From Parietaria judaica (taxonomy: Eukaryota > Streptophyta > Magnoliopsida > Rosales > Urticaceae), in assembly GCA_954871525.1 (NCBI GenBank), contig OX940864.1, positions 19,214,001 through 19,278,000 of the forward strand: 64,000 nt of DNA, written 5' to 3'. Under the pieces are notes generated by a model. It had not been told where the DNA came from. It saw nothing but the letters and a program-made list of their open reading frames with translations, and searched no databases. Each line of letters starts with the position of its first letter. The stretch's first letter is position 1. Positions 43,521 through 55,385 of the stretch are shown piece by piece. Made by a program: the position numbers and the translations under genes.

Positions 43521-44435
43521 CTGCGTTTCCTGTCTCGCGATTCCTCCTTCTGCCTTGTCTCCAAATCGCGAGCTTCTTCTTCCTCGACCTCTCCTCGAGC
43601 CCTAACTCTGCAAATCGCGACCTCCTTCACTAGAAACGGTTCGAGCCCTAACCCACGAGCTCTCCTCTCCTCTGATTCCGAGCTTCTCTCATCGTCCTTG
43701 AATCGCCAGTCGACGCTCCGACATTCTCATCTCCGTTGAATCTCAAAGGTAATAAACATCTTTCATTACATAATGTACAATATATTGTGATTGATATAAT
43801 ATCATCTCCTTTTTTGAGGTAGTAAATCTTTGAAATGAAAAGTACAATGTGGGTGATGCTGAACCGTTGTGAAGATCCTATTTATCCGTGTGATTTCTTG
43901 GAACAAGCTGACTTTCTCATTACTGGGTGAAAATGTCAGATTTTATTTTTTGAATATTGGGCTGGTTTCGTGTTTGGTCCGGTTTTCGTTTCTTAATTTT
44001 ATTTTGAAATACCATAATTTTTTGGTTCTGTCCGGTTCTCGTCTCATATATATAATCAAATCTCCATTTTTGAGCTCATTTCAAGCTGTATTTCTGTTAG
44101 GTTTGGAATTCATGTTCCCTTTTACATGAATGTAACTGGCATATTGCTATTAATCACATTATTTCAAATTCAATAACTGAACTCAAAGAAACAGAGGATT
44201 AATTGATTCATTGTATCTACATGAAGTTTATGTAGTTTACCTAAATGCTCTTAATCTTTCATATGATCAATTTTATCATTATGAACCAAATTATCTTGTG
44301 AACAATCTGTAAAAAGTTACTACAGTTTCAAAGCCAAATTTTATGTGAATACGCTCTATAGATTAAGGATTTTTGTTTGCAAATTGTGCCCTAACCTAAG
44401 ACTTGATCAATTATTGTGCAAAGTACAGTGTAAAG

Positions 44436-46341
44436 ATGGTAGAAATCAAGGCAACAAGTGCAGCGCTAGAAACCGGGGCAACAATTGCGGCTCAGCCGCA
44501 GGCAGCGGCCACATATTCATGCAAAATTGTGGAGCGCAAGCGCAAATCGGAAGGTAATTATATCCCTTTATAATTTGTTTCTTATTTGGTAAACTGTTCA
44601 CATTATTCAATGTATGTTTGTCAATATAATTCGGTTCATTATCTTACTTATTATGTTTCATTTAATTTCTTTTAGGTAGGAAATCAACATGTGGCGATTC
44701 CGAGAAGGCTTCCTCCTCTAAACCGATGTCTGAATCCAAAGATGCATCAAACGAGAAAGCTGAAATAAAAGTAAGACCAATTACATTGTATAACTCAGAT
44801 ATAATTATAAATGTTATTACAGTTACGTAAATAGAATTATATAAATGTAACTTAATGTTACATGATTGTAACTACAACTGCCTTTATGTAATTCTAGTTA
44901 CATAACTGTAACTACAATAACAGTACAGTAACAATATATTTACAGTTACAATCATGTAACTATAGTTACAGTTACAATTATGTAACTGAAGTTACAATTA
45001 TGTAACAGTTACAGCTACGTGTTCTGTCGGAATATTGTTCTGAGAGACAACTTCCTCAAAAACCTAGTTCTTCACCACAAGCTCCTCAACAAGACTCATC
45101 TTTAACGATCGATCAGCTACGCCAAGAAGTAGCAGAGCTTAAACAAGATAACAAAGAGATGAAGGCTGAGCAAGTTAGCTTGAAGAATGAAGTTGTTATC
45201 TTGAAAAACCAAGTGGAGATGCTAATGTCTCACATTGGTTTGAACAAGGTACTGATTGTAATGTAATTTACAACTTATTTATGTAATTGTAATTTAGCAT
45301 CACTTAAGTAATTGTAACCCCAGTTACAATACTGTAACCCCAGTTACAATACTGTAACCCCAGGTTACATTAGTGTAACCCCAGTTACATTACTGTAACC
45401 CCAGTTACATTACCGTAACTCTGGTCCAGTTACATTATTGTAACTCCGATAAAACTTATTGTAAATATGTTCATGTAACTACCACCATTTGTATTTTGTA
45501 GGCCGAGGGAGAAAAGGTTACCGAGCATGTAGCCAGGCAGCCAAAGAAGGATCCAATTAAGAGATCAAAGAGTGCTCGTACAAAGACTACGAGAGTGTCC
45601 TCTGAGCCTCTAACTACACCGGATTTGGCAGAGGTACTATTTGTAATCCATTTATCACTATATTCGTTATATAGCTCCACTTATGTAATTTAAACTTAAT
45701 GCAACTATGACTATGCACCAAGCCGGTAAGTTACTTAATTGTAACTCCAAATACAAATAAACAATTCAGTTATAGCTATTAAGTTATTACCATTTATATT
45801 TGTAGGATGGTGAGATTCCTCCCCTACCGAAAAAGAAGAAGATTGCCGAGAAGGCACCTGTTGAGGACACCACAGAAGACGCAAAGAAAGTTACATCTGC
45901 GTATCTGGATGACGAGACACTCCTTCAAATCGACAGTGATTCCAAATTCCTTGATGCTGTTATAACAAGGGCTACGAAGGTACTTGTCATCTTATATTGT
46001 AATCATATTTAGTTTAATCATATTTAGTTTAATATTTTCTTTGTAATTACATTTTTAGGTGGACAAAAATCTTGTTGACAAAGCCATTGAGCGTCCTAGT
46101 TTCAGCTTAGGCATTACCCAGATGCTTGAAAAGGTAACATTTGTGATCAATTTTAATTTCTGGTTGTAGTTTTTGTTACACAAGTGTAACTTGAATTACG
46201 TATATTTAATTCCATTTACTTTATGTCAATTAAGTAACTTACATACCTCTATATTTGTAGGAAGAAGCTGAGAAGGTTGAAACATCTATGAAGACATTTA
46301 AAAGAAAAGTTACAAGGGCTTCGAAGAAAGCAAATGTGTGA
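44436..46341 (+). CDS. MULE-encoded basic coiled-coil protein (seven exons)
   Basis: Exons 44,436-44,553, 44,676-44,770, 45,015-45,248, 45,502-45,633, 45,806-45,979, 46,059-46,133 and 46,261-46,341 join in consistent phase to about 302 residues without a stop. Start MVEIKATSAALETGA is the first plausible ATG; a further upstream exon is possible. Residues ~20-45 include ERKRKSEGRKS; exon 3 is a clear coiled coil (IDQLRQEVAELKQDNKEMKA, VVILKNQVEMLMSHI); exons 4, 5 and 7 are Lys-rich with a candidate nuclear signal PKKKKI; exon 6 has RPSFSLGITQ. That last motif recalls PGFDLGI in the DUF1985 gene at 22.6 kb and similar words in Ulp1/DUF1985-type MULE proteins. No enzyme domain is visible. Each intron holds GTAAC/GTTAC motifs. 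A DNA-binding or anti-silencing role is only a hypothesis. Confidence 0.75.
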
Positions 46342-46399
46342 TTTAGTTTTAGTCATTATCATTTTCGAACATATGGTCTGTGACCAATTTGTCTTATTT

Positions 46400-49300
46400 A
46401 TTTTTTCTTCCTTTTAAACTCTTATGACTATTACCTTTACTTATCGGATTACATGTGTTTAATCAGAATTAATGTTACATAGTTAATTAATGTTTACCTT
46501 TACTTTCAGTTACATAAATATAACTTATGTAACAACTAGAATTTAAATTGTGTAGTTACATAAGTTACACTTTTGTAACTTATGTAACTTCAGTTACGAA
46601 AATGTAACTTTGGTTACCATATTGTAACTTTGGTTACGATAATGTAACTTCGGTTACAAAAATTTAAAATAAATTAAATTAGTGTACCTTCAGTTACGAT
46701 AATGTAACTTTGGTTACCATAATTTAACTTTGGTTACGATAATGTAACTTTGGTTACAAAAATTTAATTCCAATTAAATTAGAGTAACTTCAGTTACGAT
46801 AATGTAACTGTGATTACCATAATGTAACTTTGGTTACGGAAATGTAACTTCGGTTACAAAAATTTAAAATAAATTAAATTAGTGTAACTTCAGTTACGAT
46901 AATGTAACTTTGTGTAACTTCAGTTACGATAATGTAACTTTGTTTACGATAATGTAAATTCGGTTACGAAAATTTAATTCCAATTAAATTAGTGTAACCA
47001 CATGTACATTAGTGTAACTATAATGATTGTGGTCATAGTATTACCTAATTGTGGTCATAGTATTACATAATTGTATGTCACTATTTTTTCACAATATTTC
47101 AATTTAAATTCTTTTTTGTAACTCAAATTATGTGAACTTATTGCTACGTACCTTTAGATGGAAACTGGATTAATATAATTATGTAACATAAGTGTAACCA
47201 TATATTACTAGAATTACGAAAGTGTAACACCTGTTACAAAAGCGTAACACCGGTTACAAAAATTATTTTAATACTTCCAAATTAAATCGAAAAGCACTAA
47301 ATTATTATATGAACAAATATATTGAAATTGTAACTCCGGTTACAAAAGTGTAACTACAGTTACAACAATGTAACTCCAGTTACAAACTGTAACCGGAGTT
47401 ACATAAATGTAACTTCAGTTACGATAATGTAACTTTGGTTACCATAATGTAACTTTGGTTACGATAATGTAACTTCGGTTACAAAAATTTAATTCCAATT
47501 AAATTAGTGTACCTTCAGTTACGGTAATGTAACTTTGGTTAACATAATGTAACTTCGGTTACAAAAATTTAATTCAAATTAAATTATTGTAACTTCAGTT
47601 ACGATACTGTAACTTTGGTTACCATATTGTAACTTTGGTTACGATAATGTAACTTCGGTTACAAAAATTTAAAATAAATTAAATTAGTGTACCTTCAGTT
47701 ACGCTAATGTAACTTTGGTTACCATAATGTAACTTTGGTTACGATAATGTAACTTCGGTTACAAAAATTTAAAATAAATTAAATTAGTGTAACTTCAGTT
47801 ACGATATTGTAACTTCAGTTACGATAATGTAACTTTGGTTACGATAATGTAAATTCGGTTACAAAAATTTAATTCCAATTAAATTAGTGTAACCACATGT
47901 ACATTAGTGTAACTATAATGATTGTGGTCATAGTATTACCTAATTGTGGTCATAGTATTACATAATTGTATGTCACTATTTTTTCACAATATTTCAATTT
48001 AAATTCTTTTTTGTAACTCAAATTATGTGAACTTATTGCTACGTACCTTTAGATGGAAACTGGATTAATATAATTATGTAACATAAGTGTAACCATATAT
48101 TACTAGAATTACGAAAGTGTAACACCTGTTACAAAAGCGTAACACCGGTTACAAAAATTATTTTAATACTTCCAAATTAAATCGAAAAGCACTAAATTAT
48201 TATATGAACAAATATATTGAAATTGTAACTCCGGTTACAAAAGTGTAACTACAGTTACAACAATATAACTCCAGTTACAAACTGTAACCGGAGTCAGTTA
48301 CGATAATGTAACTTTGGTTACCATAATGTAGCTTTGGTTAAAAATAGTGTAACTTCAGTTACGATAATGTAGCTTCAGTTACGATAATGTAACTTTGGTT
48401 ACCATGATGTAACTTTGGTTACGATAATGTAACTTTGGTTACCATAATGTAACTTTGGTTAGGATAATGTAACTTCGGTTACAAAAATTTAAATTAGTGT
48501 AACCACATGTACATTAGTGTAACTATAATGATTGTGGTCATAGTATTACCTAATTGTGGTCATAGTATTACATAATTGTATGTCACTATTTTTTCACAAT
48601 ATTTCAATTTAAATTTTTTTTTGTAACTCAAATTATGTGAACTTATTGCTACGTACCTTTAGATGGAAACTGGATTAATATAATTATGTAACATACGTGT
48701 AACCATATATTACTAGAATTACGAAAGTGTAATACCTGTTACAAAAGCGTAACACCGGTTACAAAAATTATTTTAATACTTCCAAATTAACTCGAAAAGC
48801 ACTAAATTATTATATGAACAAATATATTGAAATTGTAACTCCGGTTACAAAAGTGTAACTACAGTTACAACAATGTAACTACAGTTACCATAATGTAACT
48901 TTGGTTACGATAATGTAACTTCGGGTACAAAAATTTAATTCAAATTAAATTAATGTAACTTCAGTTACGATAATGTAACTTTGGTTACGATAATGTAACT
49001 TCGGTTACACTAATTTAATTCCAATTAAATTAGTGTAACTTCGGTTACGCTAATGTAACTTTGGTTAGGATAATGTAACTTAGGTTACAAAAAATTAAAA
49101 TAAATTAAATTAGTGTAACTTCAGTTACGATAATGTAACTTTGGTTACCATAATGTAACTTCGGTCACATAAAAATAATTCCAATTACAACAGAGTAACC
49201 ACATTTACATTAGTGAAATTCTAATTAGCATATATATCATAAATGTAAATATCTCATAAATGTAAAGTCAGTTACAATTATGTAACTTGTGTTATAGTGT
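46400..49300. repeat. GTAAC-N4-GTTAC palindrome array between the two MULE genes
   Basis: Nearly 3 kb composed of hairpin-capable words GTAACTTCAGTTAC, GTAACTTTGGTTAC and GTAACTTCGGTTAC separated by GATAAT or CATAAT (about 20 bp centre to centre) and by AAAAATTTAATTCCAATTAAATTA spacers. A longer unit containing GTGGTCATAGTATTACCTAA and GCTACGTACCTTTAGATGG recurs near 47,029, 47,922 and 48,532. Lower-density runs extend into the introns of both genes (44,815-45,010, 45,310-45,440, 50,910-51,410, 52,080-52,400). No open reading frame. Confidence 0.92.
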
Positions 49301-49348
49301 AAAGATATAATCACAGTAATGGCCTTCGAAAATGTTACAACGATTAAA

Positions 49349-52300
49349 TCATTTCGGAAACTTAAGGCAAGAGCGTTTGTTATGGCCTAATTTACCACAT
49401 GCTCCACAATGAAGTGACTTCTTGAATTCTTCACCGTTTGAAGGAATTCTTTTTTTTTTTCGGTCTTCCTGCTTGCCTCCTTACTTCGGGGGGTAAAGTG
49501 TCTGGAAAGAATGGGTCCTGAACACTTGAAGTGCTACATAAGCTATCCGAAAAAGCTTCGTAACCACTTGGATATATACCTCCTGCATAATAATACATAA
49601 AGTGTTAAATAAATCCTATGAAGAATATTTTAATCTAAATGTGCATTACCTCCTGCGTAAGTGGCTAAATAAGCCTCCCTAGTGTAAAATATTGACACAT
49701 AGGCTTTAGGATCACACCCAATCCTCCAAAATGAAGCCATAGCATGAGCACACGGAAAAGCGTCTATTTGCCAAACATTACACGTGCACGTCTCGCAGCT
49801 CAAGTTAACAACATACTGTGAGCCTTTATCAGTGACTTCATATTCGCTTTCATTTATAGAATCAACCTGCATATTGAAAAAATTACAAATATATTTTCAC
49901 ATTTAAAATGATTATACAGTCATTTGGCTAGGTGTAACTATAATTACATAACTGAAGATACTACTAGCTATTAGCGTAACAGGAGTTACGTAACCGTAAC
50001 TGAAGCTACGTAATCGTAACTAAAGTTACGCTAAAGTAACTGCAGGTATATATAATTAATGAATAAAAAAAGTAAAGAAAACACTTACGATTAATGTTCG
50101 TGCCAATTCTTCTTGGACATCCATCTTCAGCTCTGCTTGTGGGGTCAGCCTCATACGCATCAACGCTCCCTCTAGTCTATGTTTATTATACCAATTTTGA
50201 CAGAGCTTTCTGTAAGACTCGACCAATGAAATAATAGGTCGGTCTCTTGCTTCTCTCAAGACTGAATTAAGACATTCTGAGATGTTTGTTGTCATTATGC
50301 CGTAGCGTCTTTGAGTGCTATATAATTTTGCCCACTTTGTTGGATCGACGTCTTGCAAATACGGTTCAATTCGTGCATCGATCGTTGACAACTCCTTCAT
50401 ATAATGATCAAATTCTCTTTTCGTACATGCCAATGCGCACTTGGAGAAGAAAAAATCAATAGAAGAGTTCTTGAAATGGCTTAGAAGATTTCTGGATAAG
50501 TGCTGTTTACATACACCCTGAGTAGCTTCTGGATAAACCAACGTGATCGCTCTCGGAATTGAATCTTTGCGGTCAGATATGATGTATAAACCTTCGCGCT
50601 CTCCAATAGCAATCTTCAGTTGCTCAAAGAACCATAGCCAAGAATCATGATTCTCCGAATCCACTATTGAAAATGCGATAGGCAAGATGTGATTTTCGCC
50701 ATCTATCGCTGCTGCCATAAGGAGCGTACCTTTGTACTTGTTTTTCAGAAATGTTCCGTCGACAGATAGTATAGGCCTACAATGCTTCCATCCATTGATC
50801 GATTCCCCAAAACTAAGAAAGAAGTACTTGAATCGACCCTGGTTGTCAGAGCTAAACGCTGTATAGGTACCTGCACATTAAAATGTTAGTAAAAAATGTT
50901 AATAAGTTTTACACTGTAACTTCAGTTACTATTTGGTAATCGTAGTTACATAAAAGTAATTCTTTTTACATAATGGTAACTGCAGTTACCTTTATGTAAC
51001 TTATATTACAGCTAAGTAATACTGGTTACACATATTATATTTAATCATATTTGAAATCTTTGTAACCGAAGTTACATTATCGTAACTCAAGTTTCAAAAG
51101 TGTAATTACAGTTAAAATAGTGTAACTGCAGTTACACTATTGTAACTGTTACAATAGTGTAACTGCAGTTACATTAGTGTAACTTCAGTTACGATAATGT
51201 AACTCTGGTTACCATAATGTAACTTTGGTTACGATATTGTAACTTCGGTTGCAAAAATTTAATTCCAATTAAATTAGTGTAATTTCAGTTACGATAATGT
51301 AACTTTTGTTACCATAATGTAACTTTGGTTACGATAATGTAACTTACTTACTTAAGTTACACTATTATAACTGTAGTGTCAAGTTACACTTAGGTAATAA
51401 CTAGTAAAACAAAGTAAGTAATTTTACCAGGGTTTTTCGCTTTTAACGCTTCTGCATACTTAGGTAGCATTGCATACGAATCCTCCGCACTTCCTTGCAT
51501 GGATTCTAAAGTTAATTCCTTGGCCTTCCGTGCCGTATAATAGCTAATTTCTACTCCGTGTTCTTTTCGCATCTTCTTGATTATTTTCTTCGGAGCGATG
51601 GATTCAACTTCTTCTTCTTCACCAAATGCAGTTTTCAAGCATTCCTTTACAACGGAAGCGTTTGCATGCGGGTGCTTGGTACTGGTTACCGTCCTCACGC
51701 ATGAGTGTGTTTTATTGTATGATTTTATCCTCCATGTCGTTGAGCCATTGTAGTCCGTTGAACAATGCATTTTCCACGTACAACCGGCACTCGAACATTT
51801 GATTTCAAACCGACATGTATCAGAATTCGTAGTTGTAAATGAGAAGTTTCTTCTGATTGCAATCATGCACATAATGTTCTGAAGATGCCTCTTCGATTTG
51901 AACATGTTGCCCTTTTCCACGTCAAACAACTTTGGAAAATGCTCGACAGTTACGTCATCTATAAATACGTTGGATGAACTGCTATTTAGATCTTCACTGG
52001 TGAATTGCCCTGTAACAATAGTAATTTTAAAATTTATTATATAACTGCAATATTTGAAATAATGTAACTTCAGATACAAACGTGTAACTTCAGTTACTTA
52101 AGTGTAACTTTAGTTACACGTTGGTAACTGAAGTGTAACATAAGTGTAACCATATATTACTAGAATTACAAAAGTGTAACACCAGTTACACTTATGTAAC
52201 TTGAGTTACAAAAGTTACAACAGTGTAACACCAGTTACAAAGTGTAACACCGAAGTTACAAAGGTGTAACTTCAGTTACGATAATGTAACTTTGGTTACG

Positions 52301-52515
52301 ATAATGTAACTTCAGTTACACACGTGTAACCAAAGTTACATTTATGTGAAGTTACATAAACGTAACCTTGGTAACACGTTTGTAACTGTAGTTACAAGTA
52401 ACATTTATGTAACAAGTAGAATTTAAATTGTGTAGACAATAAGAGTTCTTAATATACCATGGTTGGCCAAATTTTTAGTGTGCGACGATCTTGATGATCC
52501 CTCGGAGGCCGACAT
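49349..52515 (-). CDS. mudrA-like MULE transposase, one homopolymer frameshift
   Basis: Exons on the minus strand: 52,515-52,458, 52,009-51,428, 50,870-50,089, 49,866-49,650 and 49,582-49,349. Start MSASEGSSRSS in the first is phase-compatible with the rest. Exon 2 has the MuDR DNA-binding region (CRFEIKCSSAGCTWKMHCS, THSC, KH-HANASVV). Exon 3 has the DDE domain: SVDGTFLKNKYKG, YIISDRKDSIPRAI and NISECLNSVLRE supply the candidate D, D and E. Exon 4 has the SWIM finger (CTCNVWQIDAFPCAH). Exon 5 reads EVRRQAGRPK, then an 11-A run shifts frame to a quick stop; with one A fewer the frame would run to a CCHC knuckle (CGACGKLGHNKRSC) and TGA at 49,349. Length would be about 623 residues. The transposase cuts and joins MULE ends in the nucleus. 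The shift may be real or a sequencing error. Confidence 0.85.
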
Positions 52516-53200
52516 TAATGAACCTACACAATATAAAGTGTAACACCGAAGTTACAAAGAGGTAACTTCAGTTACGATAATGAAACTTTGGTTACGCTAA
52601 TGTAACTGTAGTTACAAGTAACACTTATGTAACAACTAGAATTTAAACGGGTAAGATTGCATTACTTTGCCGGCTATGGAACTCTGATGCTGCACGATAG
52701 CCGTCCTGTACGTGTCAGTCCGCGCCTGATCCTGTATAGTGATGTTCAACCATGTTAGCAAACGATTATCAAACTGGTTTCCGACACTTGTATATCCGAT
52801 TCCGAGGGTAAACTATTATCAACCCCTACTGAAACAGGGACAGTTTGGCTAGTGGGAAACTGTAAACCGCCCCCGGATGTTACATTCTCATCGACATTAT
52901 CAACATGGGGAGAATTGTTAGTACTGTCCAACTGCTCTTGTTTACAGACTCTAAAACACAACAATTTAATTCGAAAACTCCTAATATCACTCAACCCAAA
53001 TTGGCGATTGAGAAACACTAAAGGACACATGATCAATGAATTGAGTTTTTACCTAGAGAAATCCTAAAAAAAGGGGTGAAGACAATCGATTAAAAAAAGA
53101 ACTCAGCGAAATTAAAACCGAACACAGAGATTCTACTTACGAGGGATGAGAAAATCAAATGAGAAAATCCAATCTCTGAACCAAATAGCATCGATCGAAA
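52516..53200 (-). other. Region upstream of mudrA, possible leader exons
   Basis: Two stretches look exon-like on the minus strand: about 52,675-52,735 (DQARTDTYRTAIVQHQSSIAG) and 52,790-52,950 (CKQEQLDSTNNSPHVDN, GLQFPTSQTVPVSVG). I could not join them in frame to the exon at 52,515, so they may be untranslated leader, a separate upstream frame, or decayed coding sequence. Confidence 0.35.
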
Positions 53201-53219
53201 CTTATAAATTTGACTGAAA

Positions 53220-53460
53220 ACAAAAACCAACCTGAAGGAATCGACTTCGATCGGAGAGAAGTGAGCTTCGAAGCCTTGGTGAAGAATAATCGAGCTGTTC
53301 GGTGAAGAAGAAGAATCGAGCTCACTGTTCAACGACGAAGAAGCAGGCTTCGAAGCCTTGGTGAAGAAGAATCGAGCTGTTCGGTGAAGAAGAAGAATCG
53401 AGCTCACTGTTCGACGACGAAGAAGCAGGCTTCGAAGGCTGTTCAACGATGAAGGATTCG
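53220..53460 (-). repeat. Tandem ~78-bp repeat in the right-end leader of the MULE
   Basis: The block TTCGAAGCCTTGGTGAAGAA followed by TCGAGCTGTTCGGTGAAG and AGAATCGAGCTCACTGTTC is present twice (from about 53,269 and 53,347), with a third partial copy. It mirrors in position the 70-bp triplication at the other end. Confidence 0.75.
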
Positions 53461-53587
53461 ATATATTAAGGGCATAATTGTCCAAATAACACCAAATGAG
53501 GGTTTATTTAATTATGGTAAACTTTTGAGGGTTTTTTAAAAAAGTTTCACCTAAATTGGGTATTTTGCTAAAAAGCCCTTTATTATA

Positions 53588-55004
53588 TTGGTTTAATATA
53601 TTTTTTTTAAAACTACATTATTTATAGTTTATACAATAATTTTTTTTTGCTTTTCCAAATTTTTGTTCATAAAACCTGACGTTGAATTAAATCCATTTAG
53701 ATGTTGATTCTCCTAAAATTATAAATATATTATCCGAATAATTTTAACGGAAATCTTATCTGTAACGAATGCTCAAGTTATGAGAGAAAATCTTATTCTA
53801 AAAACGGTTACTCGTGGCGAACATACATATGTTTATTAGTTTGGCAATGATCCGCATGACACATGTTTGTGCCTCATCATATCGAACATAAAATAATCGC
53901 ATACATAAATATAATAAAAGACACTAACACTAAAATGTAAAGTCAAAGAATGTAAAAATCAAAATAAGAATTGACTAATTTCGAAAAAGGATTTCAATAT
54001 AATAATAAGGATGACACTGCAATTGAGGATTTGCCAACAGAACAACATAATTCGGAATTTGCGATCATAAACGCATTAAACCTACATGTATGTATGTATG
54101 TATGTATGTATGTATGTATGTATGTATGTATGTATGTATGTATGTATGTATGTATGCATGCACACCAATAAAATACATTCTAGCTTGAAAAGTCTGAAAT
54201 ATGAAACCTTGATTACAGACTAATGAAATAAATATTAGCTTGACAATCCTTTTGTCAAATAGCAAAACCTACACATCAACTGAAATATGAAACAACTAAA
54301 TAATATAATTATCTTACAAATATTAATAGGAGACCGTCGGCAAGCAACGATGCCTATCCCTCCACTGCGCCGGATGCTGCTCACCTCAGTCGTTGGATCC
54401 GCCTGCTCTTGATCATTATTAGATTCTAACAAAAAACCATTATATATAAAAATCTGAAAATTTTATACCCTCAATTCTCTTGATTATAGTATAATATTGG
54501 ATTCTCTTGATTATAATGTGATCATCTACTTTGATAATCAATAAGCGTACCTTCAGCATATATATATATATATATATAGTGATCAAGAGAGATTGCTATG
54601 GAAAACTTGATGCGGGTTTTGCCTATATTGAACCAGATAACTATATAACTCTGATGTAAATAAATATATGAGTAAAATAGAGATAATTAACAACCGATTA
54701 TCATAGAAGATAAATAGTGTCTTTCCCTTGTCAGAACTTCTTGGATCTGTCAGCAATCAGATTTCAAAGAACTGCCGGAGGAAGCGATGCCTCGATCTTC
54801 ATTGATCAATCGGGCAAAATCCGCCGATGAGTAGTTGACTTTTGCACACCGATGAGTAGTGAATGCCGCACATCATGATCGACGTTGTCATGATCTCTAT
54901 CTCGACGACGACGATGATTTTTGGACCGTTTTCAACAAATTACTTAATGTATGACTCGATGTGTGGTCGATCGCTCATGGTATTGGCAGTTGAATTGCGT
55001 ATGT
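53588..55004. other. AT-rich intergenic
   Basis: No gene recognised. Besides the (ATGT)n tract at 54,085-54,160 there is a TA run near 54,560-54,578. Small open frames near 54,863-55,111 lack any family resemblance. Confidence 0.4.
54085..54160. repeat. (ATGT)n tetranucleotide microsatellite
   Basis: About 18-19 uninterrupted copies of TATG. Open frames through it (MYVCMYVC...) are artefacts. Confidence 0.95.
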
Positions 55005-55385
55005 TATATTTTTACAATATAGAAGGGAGAAAAATGACAAGGAAGAAGACGCTCTTTTCTCATTCAAGTGCGGCGAGCTATTACAACGTGTATATATATG
55101 GTAGACAATGAAATAAAACTAGTAAGCCCTAGCCACGGGAGAGTCACATGAGTTAAGGAAATAAATTCTAGCTAAGCTATTAAAGAAAGTAAATACAAAA
55201 TGTGAAAACTTATTTTATAGCTTGTAATACTCTCCCTCAAGATGGAGAGTATGTCAAGTACTCCCATCTTGCTTAAATGGATGTAGTGCTTTGGTGAAGA
55301 TATCGGCAAGTTGATTGTGAGAGGCGACGTGAAAAGTTTTAATTAATCTGGACTGAAGCTTTTCACGAACCAAGTGACAATCAAT

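Larger units (their letters stand above)
43196..53578. mobile_element. 10.4-kb Mutator-like element with two genes and a GTAAC/GTTAC palindrome array
   Basis: Flanked by a perfect 9-bp TSD TTTATTATA (43,187-43,195 and 53,579-53,587). Ends GGGCTTATTAGCAAAA and (reverse complement) GGGCTTTTTAGCAAAA open diverged inverted repeats of about 110 bp. The right half encodes a mudrA-like transposase (minus), the left half a seven-exon coiled-coil protein gene (plus), so the genes converge. Introns, intergenic DNA and the region upstream of mudrA are crowded with GTAAC-N4-GTTAC palindromes. This is the only nearly complete DNA transposon in the window and could be the source of activity for related short elements, but one frameshift is present in the transposase. 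Confidence 0.92.

Noticed and set aside
44345..44557. Cys-rich small peptide frame (VCKLCPNL...CKVQCKDGRN)
   Set aside because: The alternative frame from 44,436 splices cleanly through seven exons, so this frame is a shadow.
46400..49300. CRISPR array
   Set aside because: The regular short palindromes with near-constant spacing superficially resemble one, but spacers are repeated rather than unique, no cas genes exist and this is a plant nuclear transposon.
54065..54265. MYVCMYVC / YIHTYIHT frames
   Set aside because: Translation of the (ATGT)n microsatellite.
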